A stretch of DNA of 64,000 bases. Source: Symsagittifera roscoffensis (Eukaryota > Xenacoelomorpha > Acoela > Convolutidae). Within the stretch, counting starts at the first letter, position 1. Each line of letters starts with the position of its first letter. Made by a program: the position numbers and the translations under genes. Positions 45,201 through 60,200 of the stretch are shown here, piece by piece. The stretch is taken from the NCBI RefSeq assembly GCF_963678635.1, contig NC_087070.1, positions 22,743,419 to 22,807,418 on the forward strand. Reading direction: 5' to 3'. A model generated the notes under the pieces. That model was given only the letters and a program-made list of their open reading frames with translations, was not told the origin of the DNA and did not search any database.

Positions 45201-48200
45201 AGTGTCTATTCCAAACACCTCAAATACACAAACGCCACAGACAAGGTTAGTATAACTTCTGCCAAGAGCAAACAGTTTTTAAGTGTCAAGGATTTTAGTG
45301 AAGTCAGAATTAAAAGCCGTGTTAATTATATTCAGTTTTTTTCTTGATTTTTTTTCAGTTTTAGTTTTTTTTGAGTTTTTTTGCTCTAGTAAACACAGAA
45401 ATGCGTTCAAAAATATGAATGCACTTGTAAATGCATTTTTGCTCTGAGCTCAATTCAAATTCGTTTGCTGAATCGAATGCAAATTCCAATCTTTAACAAC
45501 GAAAGTTTGGCGCGAAAAAGACATTTGACTTCTAGTTTCGAAAGCTAATTTCAATTTATAGAAGTTACAGCGTAATGAGAAAGCAACCTATTGAAACGGT
45601 TTTCTCAGCTTAGGTTACTTTTTCAAAATATGTCAATCAGAAATGGTTTCTGAAAAAAAATTGAACAGCCATTAGACTTTTACTTTGAAACTCAACAATT
45701 GCAAATTTTTTCAAACTGTTTTTCCAAAAAATTTTATTTGCAAATTCTTTTGCGGTCGGAGAAACTTCTCGTTTGACTTTTGATAATTGTTTGAAACTTT
45801 CCAAATTTTTCAAAAAAAAATATTCGGTTTTGACTACCCAAACAAACATCGTAGAAGAGCAATGTGCTATCAAATTAAAACCTTATTGTTTCTTCCTTAT
45901 TTTAGGTTTCTTTTGCATAATTCTGGTTGGATCAATCTGTGCTAATAGTTTTATCTGGCTTAGGTTTTCTCAGTTTTTCTTAACTGTTTTACGGGTGTTT
46001 TTTGCTCATATTATTATTTTATTATGAGATATTTTTGAAAAAAAAAGTTGGTAACACAGAATGTTACGATCAGAATTAAGAAAAAAGTTCGATTTTTTTT
46101 CGGATTTGTTGCATTTTTAGTTCGATGTGGGGATATAAACCCATGAATTAGGCTTATATGTGATAGCAAAGGTGAACCAAACCTTTTCGGCAACAGTTTT
46201 ATTCGAAAAAAAAAAGAAAAAAAAATTTTTTTTTCATTTTTTTAAATACTTTTTTAAACTTTTTTTCTCATTATATTCCCAGCCAAAGAGAAAGGACTGA
46301 AAAAAAAAATCGAAAACAGCCTTTTTAGAAAAAGTAAACTTTCACTGCTTAAGTAGAAGCCTACCAATTTATTCCAAGCCTGATCACTCGGTTTGTTTGC
46401 TTGAGTTTATACAAAAAGTTCAATTGAAATTTTCTCGGCACTGAGAACAAAAATTTGGTAAACATTAGCTGACAATGGAAAAATTGATCAGAAAGTAGCA
46501 AGAATCAGTAAATGCTTGAAAATTATGTGCCAAAACTTGATGATTTTTTTTAATCTATATTTTGGTTAATATTTGTTCATGCAGTTTTTTGTGGTTTTTT
46601 GAGCTTCCACTACTTTTCTGCTGAATAAACTAATGCAGTGCTGATTTTTATTAAATTGGGTTATTTCAGACATGAAATATTGGAGATAACAATTGCTTAG
46701 AACTGTTCAAGATTTATCATTTGTAATTTCAATTACAGTTTTCGGACCTAAAGTTTTAATCAAAACGAATTGGCGCGTGTAATTCGACGTCAATCTTTTC
46801 AAATTTAATTACACCAGAAAAAAAATAAAGCGTTTGCCAAATATGGCTATCCTGAGATTCCGGTACAGTTTGAAAAATCTAAATTAACTGACCTAAAAAA
46901 AGGACGACAAAACTTTTCAAAAAACTGTCCTCCCTTCCAATGCGCAAATAATAGCAAGGCTAGAGGGCTGCTGCGCAAATAGCACAAAATTATCCAAACA
47001 TATGTTAAAAAAAACTACAAGAAAAAGTTTTTCATTAAAACTTAGTGTAGTTTTTTCTGTGTGGTGTGATGTAAAGTTCTGATGTCAATCTATAATTAAA
47101 ACATATCTGACAGTTACGATCATGAAGACAAATTGGACAAAAATTGTTGTAGAAAATTGACTAAAACACAAGGAAATTGTTAATCAATTTAAAAAAATCC
47201 CCTTTTTTCAAAGTTTTTTAAAGAAAGTTTTTTAATGTTGCCAAAGTTTTTGATTACTCAAATGGCGTTAAAATTTTTGAAAAACCTAATTTGAAGTTTT
47301 CAGGTTTCCCAAATTAAATTTTCGAGGCCTAAAATAAACTGTTGCAAATCACGACTGAAATCACTTCAATTTAGTGTATCATTTCACCCATTCCGATTAT
47401 TATTTGTGCTACCTGATTTGGCGGGGGAAACAAAAATAGGAAAAACAAGGATACCCGGTTACTAGCACAGAAGCAAGTAGCACAGAATTTTCCGACCATA
47501 GTTTTAAAAAATTACATTACAAAGTGTCATTTTCGGCCCGGTATGATAACAGGACCTGAATGAAAAGTAGAGACAAGGTTTTTTCGTTCGTGAGTCATAG
47601 TAAAATCTGCGAAATGAAAATTAATTCTTCAAATTAACATCTTAAAAAAATGACAAAAGAAACAAAAAAATTCATTTCTCAAAATTTTTTTTCCAAATTC
47701 TTCAAATTTTTGAAGTTTTTGATTCCTTCGATGGCGCTTAAAACTCCAAAAACTAACTTTTTTTCGTAAAATTGAATTTTAAAGACTTAAATTGAGCATA
47801 AATAAGCTACTGTCGAAAAATCAAAAACTTGAAACCTGTTTTTCTCAACATTGGGAAAAAAAAATTTTGAAATTTTTTTTGTCATTCAAATCACGAATAA
47901 AACGACTTTAATTAGAATAAATGGCTTTCACTCAAAGCAGTCCAATGATCTGATTTTGCGTGGAAAACAAAAAGAAAAAAAGTAAAATACGTCCGAATAC
48001 AAAGTTCCTACCCATTTTCAATGCTCGGATCAAAAACTAAAACACACCCGAAAACATGATTTCTCCACAATTTTCAAATGTTCGTAAAAAAAATCAATGT
48101 TACAGTTCAAAATTTTTTGAAATCCATTTTGCTCTCTAAAATTATTTTGGGCGTGGCTTCTTCAATTTTGAAACACTTTTGTAAGCCAAACATGTTCATT

Positions 48201-51200
48201 ACACGCCATAGGCGTAGTAGTCAGCTTCAACTTGCTAATTGCATCATTAAGTAAACTTCATCGTTATCTAAATTGATTGGCGTCAAAAGGCCGGAAATTT
48301 CATTTGGATCCAAAATCCGAGATTTGGATGTGCTGTGTCTTTGTTTTGGTTATCTGGTTTTAGTTAATTGAGATGAAAGAACTCAGCGCCTTGTAAAGAT
48401 TCTAATTGATTGGCGTCTAAAATCGGTTTCCACAAAGGTCAAAACATAGAGAGCATTGATCGCGAAAATGAATATGTATATTCAACTAATTCTAAAATGT
48501 GAAATAGTTACCTATTAACAAGCCAGCAGATGAAAATCTCCTAATCTGAAAATTAGCAACGCTACGGCACGTATTTTTAATGTCAAACCGCTTTCTATAA
48601 TCAATTTCTATTTAATGCCAAACTAAACTCTATAACTTTGAAATTTGTTTCAATCTCAACTTCTTACAATGAGTTGCAAAAATCTGTTAACGTTCATCCG
48701 AATTTCGGCATGTATTGCCTTATTTTTTGCCGAAGGCTTTCAAATGAGTTTAAATGGACCATTTTACCCCGAAGAAGCCAGCAAAAAGGGTCTGTCCCAA
48801 TCGATGATCGGAATTACGACTGGAGCCCAATATTTAGCCCGACTTGTGGGTTGTATAGTAGTGATGGCGAGCGCCAATGCGCTTAACCAGAAATATTTTT
48901 TCACTTTTGGTGCTTTAGTTGTCGGAATTTCGCTTTTATGTTTCTCTCAACTGACTTTTGGACCTGGAGGACAAATTTTTGCAACTATTTCCACATTATG
49001 CCGGATTTGGATTGGATTCTACAGTGCCGGAACCTGGGGTACTGGATTTTCAAATATTGCCTCATTTTACCCAAAAAACGAAGGCTTGATTGCGGGTTTG
49101 ATCGAATCAGCTTATGGTGCGGGCCAAATGATCGGACCTTTTATAGGTAATTATTTATTTGCTATGGGAGGGTTTTCTTGGCCTTTCATTTTCGCTGCAA
49201 CTGTTGAAATTCTGATCGGCATTTTATGCATAATTCTTGTCCCAAGTTTCGAATCGTTGTCCGAAACGGCCAAAATATTGAATGATGGAAGCAAAAATTT
49301 AGAGCCGCAAGAGGAATCTCGGCTTTTACACGAGTCATCATCAACTAGTTCCTCGGGGTCTGATTTTACAATAGAGGAACCGAGAAACATCTCGGCTCTC
49401 AGATACTTAACATCGGTTCCAGTTATTCTCTCGTGTTTGCCGATAGCGACTGTTAATTCATCTCTCGGGTTCATAAGCGTAGCCCTTGGCCCTTTCCTTC
49501 TTGAAGAATTCAATGTTGGCTCAGAAGCAAATGCGAAGTACTTTTTCGCAATATTCGGGGTTACCACAATTGCCAGTGCTTTTATGGGGATGCTTATAGA
49601 CCGTGGTTTTGGAGGTAAATTCTACGCTTCAGCCATCATATTTTCATCAATTGGATATTTTATGTTATTTTTACCCCAAATTTGCCCAAGAGCTCATAAT
49701 ACCGCTTTTTTCTACACAGCTTTAGTTTTACTAGGGTTCAGTATAGCTGGAGCTTATACCGGTAGTTACATTGTTACAGAAAAAGCTTCGATTTTGATTG
49801 GGGTTCACGATCCAAAAACGGTCAAAATCTATGTCGTAACTGGGCTGAATTGCTGGCTCGCCCTTGGTATAACCAGTGGTCAAATTATAACTGGAGGTTT
49901 CATTTATAACCAGACTTCGTTTTATATTGCCAGCTTAGCCCAGTGCGTTATTATCGTATTATTTGGAGTGCCGACAATTTTCTGGATGTGGAAAAATAAA
50001 TTGCTGGATCAAATTTACTATCATGAAAATGATCCGACACTATTCGGAGCTGAAAAGATCGAAAATGGACAGATAGTTCCGAGCACATTGGTTAATCATG
50101 AGAACTCAAGCAAAACTAATTCTGGATATTTTCTGTCTTCGGGAAGAAGGAGAAATGGAGAGTCAGTCAACCTGCTCATTTCTTCTAGTTTGAGACTGTG
50201 ATCAATGAAAATTGTTGCGAAGATATTTAGACTGAAATTCATAACAGACTTTCATTACTGAACAACTATTTTAAGGTTCTTTTAATGCTGTCAATCGTAC
50301 AGGATAAAAAAGAGATGGAAAAACGGTTTCGAAAATCTTAAGAAGTTCGCACTCTGTTTACTCAAACACAATCATCGGAGTAAATCTTGGTTTGAGAGTT
50401 TTTCACCATTGTTTTAATTGATTATGTTTCGTTGTTTGTAACTGTTTCTTTGATTACAGTATTTTAAATTATCATTTAAAGTTGTAGCTACTCAGAGTAC
50501 TTTAATTTATATTAAATTCAGAACAAGCCTAAAATCATAAAAAGACAAGTTTAATTTTTTTAAATTGATATTTAAAACTATAAAATCACTAGTTGATGAT
50601 GCTATTAGTGTCGAGGCAATGCAATAACTACTAGTCGAGGAACCTCTGGCAGACAAAGATATAGCCTCAATTTTTCCTTCAAAATGTATGACGTCGAAAA
50701 GGATCAATTGAAGTTAAATACAAAAGTGGTAAATTTTTCGACTGCTAATGCAATTTTTGAATCAATTAGCTTGACCATTTCCAGCTCCAGAAAATTCCAT
50801 TCGATTTTCAATTTCAGCTTTAATAGGTTTAAAAATGTTCCCACCTTTTTAACTCTGAACAACTTAACAACATACAGTTTTAATCCCTACTTGTTGTGGC
50901 TATAGCCAATTAAAAATACTAGATTTTGAAATTGTCTCTATAACTTAACACCGTTTTGATTCAAAATAAAAAGAGAACCAACTTCAAAAGGGTTTCCGGT
51001 AAACATCAAAGACAAGAGCAAGAAAAATTATGGCCATTTAAAATCAGAATATTTCGCGCTATTCAACTCGCGTACGTTTGGAATAGAAATGATCTTACCA
51101 AAACTTCGGACTGTTAAAATGATTCGAATGAAAAACGAGCAATCTTTCAAGGAACGTCAAAAACCAGTAACTAGAAAAAAACTCTTTGACTGAAAACGGC

Positions 51201-54200
51201 GTGTTTTTCCAGATATTTTCAGCCGATACAGAAATTTTTAAAATTTTCTAATAACCCAAAACGCTAGCAACCATTCAATTATAGAATCATTCTCAAGCTT
51301 AAATTTTTAACACGATCGCTTTGTTCTTTTTTTTTGAATTGTTGGCACATAAACGCAAAGCTAAGGGGGTTCACCAGCCCCTAGATTCAATCTATCATCC
51401 CGAATTCCGAAACAAAGAGTGATTGTCCTGGTATCAAAATGCTGGGATCAATTTTGTGCGTTTAGTATTTTTTCGTGGATTTGGCAAGGAAAAGTTTTTT
51501 CAATAAAAAGCTGAACAAAACTTCTAATCAAATTAAACTTCAGTTTTAAAATACAAAAGAATTGAAGAAAAATAACATAAATTTTAAACTGGCCCAACAT
51601 AAGCTAGATGATGCGCTAAAAATTACAGAACCATTTTGTCTTCATGAACAGGCAATAATTTTTTTTGAAAACCCGGTTTTTGTACAAAGGCGTCTTTTTG
51701 CAGGATGCCCACTATTTTCCACGTGTTAGGATGGGCTCCACTCAATTTTAATTTCATGCCGAATAGCCTTTCTTCGACGTCATTTGTTGTCCTAGCAATA
51801 TCAAACACGGCCGCATAGTGATTTGTTTTGTAGATCACTTTACGCTTTGATTGGTTAAGCCAGGTCAAAACCTTACAAATATCTTTCAGGCCGACAATTT
51901 GGTGCTAAATCAATTAAAGCCGGCGAAAAAAAAACGCAGGTTTTTTTTGATTTTTCGTGAGTGGAGGCGTATATGCAGGCTGATGCAACATTAAACATAC
52001 TAAAAAAATGTCGAAAATAGCTGATAACATTACCGGGAGTAAGTTTTCGGAACCAGAAAAATAATTTTAATTTTGTACAAAATGCTTCACGATCATTTGA
52101 TCCACTGTCATATAGAATAAAGTTTTCAAAAACTTTTAGAAACTGAAAAACTTTGCGCAATTTGGATGGGTGGCATATTAGCATCTAGCTGCTTACGTGT
52201 GCGTTCATCCGTTAAACCAATTCGTCTTTACTTGGGAGGGCAAACTGAAAAAATGACTCATTAGTTACTGCCACAGTCGGTGTATGTCTCTCCGCTGAAA
52301 TGTCATGATTGTGTGTTAGATATTTTGCGAATTCGAAAGAAGATTCAATCGTAACTAGTCTTTGGTGGTTGAAAATGTTAACAAATTGAGTACATCACAA
52401 ATTGAGAGTCAGATTTTTTTGTCATAAAAATTACGTTTGAAATATAAGTAAGCAGGTTTTGTTAGTTTTCGTACTGGTACGAATCTGTCGATAAGGGTAT
52501 TAAGTATTTCGTGAAGCCTATTCTTAGCAAATTTAACTGAGATAAAATTAGTTTCCCAAGGTGATGCGAGTGTTAATTGTAGGATTTGCTTTGATGTGAA
52601 AGGAGTTAAGATGAGGAGTTCGTTCAGCAAAAAGTTTGGTGTTAGGTTATAAAAAGGAGTTAAATTGTTGTTAATTTAAATTGTTAAGTATTTAAATGAC
52701 TAGGTAGTAAACTTTGCGGCGATAGTTATAGGTTAATATCTCGTAGAACACCAAAAAACACAAATTCAACTTTTTCCTTCAAAAGTCGAAAAAAAACAAC
52801 CCTTCTTCTTTTTTTCGTTTTCTGTAAGCACCCTAATTTTGAATGAGTGTAGTCCATCCAGCCAAAATTATCTTTTCTATCTCGGAGACAAAATTCAAGT
52901 CGAACCTGTGCCATGAATTAGCAACTAGTATCTCTAAAGCAGTTCTTCGGCAGAAAAATTTCCGAAGAAAACACAATTAACCTTTTTTGACAAGCTTTTC
53001 TCGTTGCCAGACGTTTTACGAATTAGCCTATTTTTAATGGAACTGTAATTTCGATAGAAGATTCAACCTTATTTTGTTTTTGGTGGTTGCAATTGTTTAC
53101 AATTTGAGTGAACCACAAAATTAATATTGCATCATATTCTTATGAATAGGCGTAAGCAGGTTTTTTTAGTTATCATACTAGTACAAACCTCTCGATAAGA
53201 AACTCAAACAAGTCGTGAAGCTTCATTTTAGCAAGTATAAATGAGATAAATTTAGCTTTCCAAGGTGATGCGTGTTTTAATTGTAAGATTAATTTTGGTA
53301 TGATAGGAGTTCAAATATGGAGATTATACAGCAACAATTTTGGTGTTAAGTTATAAACAGGAGTTCAATTGTTGTATATTTAAATTGTTCAGTAGTGAAA
53401 CGACTAGATAGTAAAATGTGTGGCGATAAATTGTACAATAAAAAGTTGTAGAACACCGAAAAAACACATTCATTGGATTTCATCAAAAGTCGAAAAATAC
53501 AAAACTGTAATTCGACTTTTTTCAATTTTTGAGAACACGTTTACTTTGAATGAGTGTAGCCCACCCAGCTAAAAGCCAATTTTATATGTCGTAAACAAAT
53601 TTTAAATCGAACTTGTGCCATGAACTAGCAGCTAGTAGCTCTAAAGCAATTCTTTGGCCAAAAAATTTTCAAAGAAATCACAATTGTTCTTTTTTGACTA
53701 GCTTTTCGTTTAAGTAGGTTCAGAGGGGTTGCTGAAAACGTATAGTAAAAACGCAAATATTTGTTTTTTTTGTTGTTGAAAGAAATTATTTCGTTCAATT
53801 AGCATTTGCAAGCTGAGAGAGATTTTTTAAATTTTTTGGCCTAGTCTTTTTTGTTTTCTGTGGATTTAAAATTGCCTTCTATAAATTTTGATTTCGTATA
53901 AATAAAAATTGAAGTGCAGGTGAAAAAATATGAAAATTTTTGCAAAAAAGAAAAAGCATATAATTATCACTGGTAAAAATTTATTGCAATGACTGAATTT
54001 GTTTCTGTTAATGGCTGACTTAGTTTTCGCTTCCTCCTACACAAAATCTTACAAAATTAAGGCTTCTCATTTAAAAAAAAAGTTCGTTTCTTTTGTTAGA
54101 AATCTAGTTTGCTCAAAAACCGAAATTTCTTTTCCTTTCACCAAGATGTAGATCCCTTTCTATCGACACTCAACAGACATCTTATTTTACATCATTTTTT

Positions 54201-57200
54201 GGTCAATTGAACCTGATATTTTTCAGGAAAAAACTCTTTTGTAAATGCATTCCCTCTTGACTGAACCATCCAAGTTGGCCACAGGAATCAAAATTTGGCC
54301 GTCAAAAAATGCGAGCAAGCTGGGAAAAGTTATCTGAAAATAGTTTACTTTTCTTTCTCAAGATTGCATAAAATTAAATCATTGGTTGAACCAAAACAAA
54401 TATGTTTGAGTTTTTTCTTTTGAAAATCTCGCACATGAGTTTAAGCATTTTAGCTTCAAAACTTTTCGAATTTTGAAATTGTTCGAAACACTGCTATAAC
54501 TGAGAGCCCATGTTTATTGATGTGACTCAATACTTTTCGACGATGCTTATTTTAACTGGCGTGTCATTTGTTCCTGTTTCCAGCCCCCTCCCCCCATTAG
54601 TTAGAAGTGCAAAGGGCGTGAACAGTGTTGCGCAGAGAGTGTGCAGATCAAAAAGTGCTCAATTAGGGGCTCACAGGGCGTATCCCCGCTCGCAACCAGG
54701 GGGTGATTTATAAGGCCGCTATAATATCCTTTTATTTGAAGAAACTGTTTCATCTGTTTTAAAGTGTGTTAAAACAGGAAACTAGTGTATACCTATCGCG
54801 AATTAATCTCAATTCGTGTTATAATTTATAACCAAGATATCAGTACGAATCACCTGGTTTTAAGTAGTGCAACTTTTCCTACTTCCTTTTCATTTTAATT
54901 ATACCTAATCTATTTCCAATGCTAATCAATTCGAAGTTTCCGCTATTGCCACTTCCGAAGAAATAAACAAAAGCAATAAACAAATCAATTATCATGCACA
55001 TTTTCAACCACCAAGTACTAAGTGTGACCTAAATTTTGGTATGTGAAATAAGCTGTAGGTCTGATTAGCATAAAAAACATATAATACTGTCTTTTTGTAT
55101 TATAACGCAGACGGTTATTTACTGCCTAATAAGCACAATAAATCAAAAATTTAGAAATTAAGTGTTCGTATTGTAATTAGAACTATGCAAAATAATTTTT
55201 AGTTTAAGTTTGATCAAATAATTTTCAAATAGAGAGCAAAATACTGTTCCCAAAAAATTTTTATGATATCAGTCAAAAACTTTTGTCATCACGTCTCCAA
55301 TTTTTTTCTTAGGAAAATTTACTTTTTGTTAAATGTTGTAGAAGGCTTAAAATTGTTATACAAACAGCTTTTTTTGAAAGCTCCTTGAGGAGTTTGTTGG
55401 TCAAAGTTTGCATTGACTGTGGGGAAACTTTGGGGAAACTTTGGGCTTTTCGAAGTCGACAAATTTTTTGATCCGTTTTTTATGTGCAATGAAAACAAAG
55501 TTGCAATAAATGTATCCCAAATAGTTAAAGCAAGAGCTTGAATGGTTCGAACTGCTTGAAAAGCTACCTGGATTTTTTCCAAAACAGCCCTAAGTATGAG
55601 TTTCTGTTGTTCTCGTAGTCTTAGGGTTAAATTAGCTCAGTTAAACTATTAATTAAAAAAACATAATAGCTCGATCTAAAATCAAAGCCGCAATTTAAAA
55701 AAATTATAATTTCGGGTATTTTTTATGAATAATTTTTGTATTTGACTTTTTCGTTGTTTTTTTAGTTTTTATTGCTTGTACTCATTTGACTGGTTTTGCT
55801 CTTTTTTCCTAATTTCATTCTTTTTGTCTTTTTGAACTTCATTCTGGGCTGGCTCTTCAGAGGTGGTTGGGCTGAGTTGACTGGGCATGAGATAGTGGCG
55901 ATAAGGAGCCGGAGTAGAATAGACCAGATGAATTAATGGACTTTTGAATGCCCCTGAGAGAGCATTTGCTGAATGGGCTATTCTACCCAGAAAGCACCTG
56001 TCCCGCCCTAATCAGTGGGTTGAGAGGACGCTCTTTGATAAAATCAATTTTATTGTATGGCTCAAGTGCTCCCAAAGCACCACTAGGCATAAATGCACAA
56101 TTAGCATAACAAAGCCAGCCACACTGTACTCGAACGCCGCCTTCGTCCCTACAGAAAAATCAAAAAGTCACTGGTTATAATTTAGTTCACGTTTTTTCAC
56201 ATATTTGTTTACTAATTTCAGACACTGCTAACTGATAAGTTTAACACGCTATAGAATTTCAATTTATTGAATTTTTGTCTTATGAAATTTTCGGGTTCTT
56301 TTATATTTTTCGATTTTTAAAGACTTTTTCTTTTTATACGTCATCTTGTAATAAATTAAACTAAGTTACATTTTAATTCTATTTCGAAGCAATGCTGAAT
56401 GTTTGGATGGCCAAAAAAGGCGTTAAATGAAATGCAAAACAACCGTTTGACCTTTCGGCTTCTCTTCAATGTCTTTCATCGTCGGCTAAATGACCAGCCG
56501 TTGAATTCTGAATGCACTTCGGACGTATGTATGGATTTGGATTTGGATTGATTGACGGCGGCGGAGGATTTTCACTTTGGACAGAAGGGTGGGTGGGGGA
56601 CAAGAGAAGACAACACATCTCTTTACCTCTGTCTTGTTTCTATTTACCCCTGTCCCCCCTATGCCTACACTATAGCCCAGATGCCCCCATAGCTATAGGC
56701 TATGTATTGTGATGGGTGATAGACAGCCATATCGACACATAGGCAGACAAAAATTTGATCCCCCCTTACTATGTCAATCATTTTTGACCGACACTGATGG
56801 GAATGACAAACTTAAAATTATTAAAGTGTAGGTAATTGTATAAAATGTAGTGAAGATGATTTTATGGGTTATCGTTGAAGGTAATTTTTACATGTAATTG
56901 GATGTGTGGTACTGAAATGATGAGGTTTCCTGAAAAGCACGTACTTAGAGCAAGCTTAAAAGCCAAACTCTACTGATAGCAAAAATGAGAGGTCGTTTAT
57001 GGGAAACTGATTGGTAAATTGTAAAACTTCTGCCGCTTTAAGCGATAAACTCATGTTCAGATCAAATTCTATCCGTCTAATGATCTGAAGGCGCCTTTTG
57101 AGAGCACAATAGTTTACTAATCTTGTTGAGGAGCGACCGTGCGCTGAAAAAAAAATAATATTCAGTAAATAAATCAAAATTTTACTTACGGCGCAATTTT

Positions 57201-60200
57201 TTTGGTAGAGCATTTTGTATTTTGTGAAAGAATTTCTCTCAAAAAAAACATATATTGATCAACATATTTAATTTAAAAAAACAAGGATATAGCAGGTTGC
57301 TGTGTAAGTAGCACAGAAGTTTCCGACCAGCAACAATAATACGAAATTATAAGCAATTTGATCGTGGTGTGATGAGAGGATCTGAAAAAAGGCTAAATGA
57401 ACCCAAAAACTCCCTTAACTTGATTTTATTGTATTTGCTGATGATGGGAGTTCGTTTGAGGTTACTAGATATTTTCTCGTTCACGCGAAAGAGGTGCTAT
57501 TTTCAGCTTTTCTTTAAAATTTTTTTTTTTTTGAAAATACATAAACGGTCTTTTATTCAAAACTATCGCTTCATTTTGTCCCAATGTACATTTTCTGACA
57601 ACTGAAAACCAGCTTAGTGTTTCTAACTTAATTTCTTCCCAATAATATCTTTTTGCGTTTTTGTTAATCGAACTTGACAGACAAGTTTGACTTTTACTAT
57701 GAGCGGCTCACCATTTTTTTTCCACACAGCTCTTCGAGAATTATTTTATCGTACTGTTGGAAATCAAATTCTGTTTTGGCATCATTTTACTTTAAATAAA
57801 CACACATTTCAAGATTTTTTGAAAATGAAAGTTCCTCAAAATATTCTGAAAAGATAAATAGCACAATAGTTTTCACTTTATTGGCATCGATCTCAGTCGG
57901 TACCTGATGTGATTTACGTTATTCTGAGATATTTTCGGCTTCAAGCTATGGCGGTTTGTTGAACATCCACACGAATTTATTGTAGCCGATCATTATCAAA
58001 AAATGCATAATTCAGGATATCTGATTATGTAATTACGTTAGAATTGAACAATTATTACGTAACAATTACGGTGATTTCTCGAGACATCTTTTGTTTTTCT
58101 TCCCGTGACCTGCTATCTTTTTGGGAGGTCCCTCTCTTTTGTGCGAAATAAGTCAAGTTCGAAATCTTAATCCTTTGAATAGCTGTCAATTTTGGATAAC
58201 GGCTTCAAATAAGCGTCAAGGTCAATTAAATACTTAGTTGCTTTTTAAAATGTCCAATTTCAAAGGTCAGTTACCTATTTTGTTTACGCTACAGAAATCA
58301 TATTGTGATCAAGCGTAAAATAACACATTAGATAACGGATAAGAGAAAATTTGTGAACTTAATTGTCAATAAGGATCATATCACAATTAATAAATCATAC
58401 TGTTCGAGTTTTTCAATCCTTCGGTTAAATTTTTTCATGTTTCTTCATTGCAAACAACTCAAAAAATCTGCTTTTTCGGAAGATTCTTGTTTCAATAGTT
58501 TTCAAATTCCTTCTGTTTTTTTTATTTCTGAATCTTGAAGAAAAAGTAGAAGCAGTTTTTGGGTCTTAAGTTTTTTCGTTGCACTATCAATTTAGACAGT
58601 TAAGTGAGCTTGTGCAATTTTAGCAAGATATTTCAAAGTAACTACTTTGCAAATGAGCTTTTGCAATTTTTCTTTCAGATACTCTAAAATATAGCGTGTT
58701 TTTGTTTTCAGGGTTTCACAGAGCTCAACTGCAAGACGAAGAAATCTTCCTTCCTGGCGGGAACATCCTCGGGCATAGGAGGGGGAGTTGGCGGCGACTG
58801 GAGGCGAAAGCGAGACGAGATGCAGAGTCGTGAGCATTCGTCACTTTTATTATGAAAATGATTTTTAGATATTGCTGACAAATATATCGTTGCAACCACG
58901 TAGTGTAGTATACCGGAATTTAATTTTTTAATTTTTTTTGGCAATGATTACTGTGATCCGAGCATTTTTTTATATTTGAAAAACTCAAAAAACCTGAAAA
59001 AACTCATGATCTTTTTATTAACTCGGTAAAATTTACAAAAATACAAAAAGTTTCCAAAACAAAATCAATTGAAATCAAACTATTGAATATAAAACAGCTT
59101 TTATTAACTTTTAAAATTATGAAATATTATTAGTAAATTCAGTATAGGGCACTTTCTAGAGGAAAAAGATTTTCAGGTGAGTTGTCCCATCTGGTGCTGA
59201 GTGGTCTGTGTCCACAGCTGTTGCAGCTGGTCGCTTCTGGACTCTCCCCAAAGTACACTCCCTGGGAGGTGGTCAGACTCGGCGCGGTGCCTGGTGAGCT
59301 CCATTCAATTGTGTTTTGTCATTTTTTTGTCACTTTTTCCTTTTTATTTGGGCTTATAAATCCACAATCGAGAGAACCAAAAGCATTAGGTTTCTTATCT
59401 TTACCTTTAACTTTTCGATGAATAGATTTAACGAATGCATTTAAGAATAGTTTCTCAAAATTTTGATTGATGGTAAAAAGTCGCAACTTAAAATGAACAT
59501 TTCAGAAATTGACGATCATAATTTACGAGCTTTAATCTGTTGATCTTAATGAGTTACGCACTATAAGTTATTCTTCCGGCACTTTTTTTGACTTTTTTCT
59601 CAAACTATGGGTGTTTTTTCAGTGCCTGGCGTGACCTGCATTCATGAGTTGTGTCTGAGTGTGTCTGTGATGAGCGAACTGGAATCCACCGAGGAGAAAT
59701 TCAACTCGTTCGTTTTCGGACTCCTCAAGTGAGTCATAAGCACATTTGTATTTCTGAGTCTAAATTTTGATTATGAATTTGGTTAAAAAGCTGGTGTAAG
59801 GATTCTGATAAAAGTTGACTCACAACTGGATTCGAATCATGGAATCGAGTTTTTGTTGTGTTTCAGTCAAAAAATCATGGAAACTTGGCTTCTATTGCTG
59901 CTCAAAAATTCATGTGAGTGTAAAGTATTTCATTGGGTTCAATTACAGTCATTAAAACACAGTTGGGCAAGCATATATTTAAAGCACGCATAATGGTCTC
60001 AAAATTCTCTAAAATCGTTGTATTAATTTTAAACTCGACTGTTAATGATATGGGAAAATCTTACCCGATAAAAATAAAACTTAGGTTTCTGTGCAATTCT
60101 CGTGATCGATTTGAACGTGTTTGCAGCTTTGATCAGTGGCTGCTATGACTCACACAACAGACGACCCTCCTCCTCCTTCTCCTCCACCTCCTCTTCATTC

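Noticed and set aside
55944-56180. 78-codon plus-strand frame in an intronic GC-richer patch
   Set aside because: It lacks an ATG at its start and has no acceptor or donor in phase with the RUN gene.
60127-60148. Use of the acceptor at 60126 as the main exon 7 start
   Set aside because: It gives NFDQWLL and a stop after seven codons, losing the SWL...LL segment expected in a RUN domain; kept only as a possible minor isoform.
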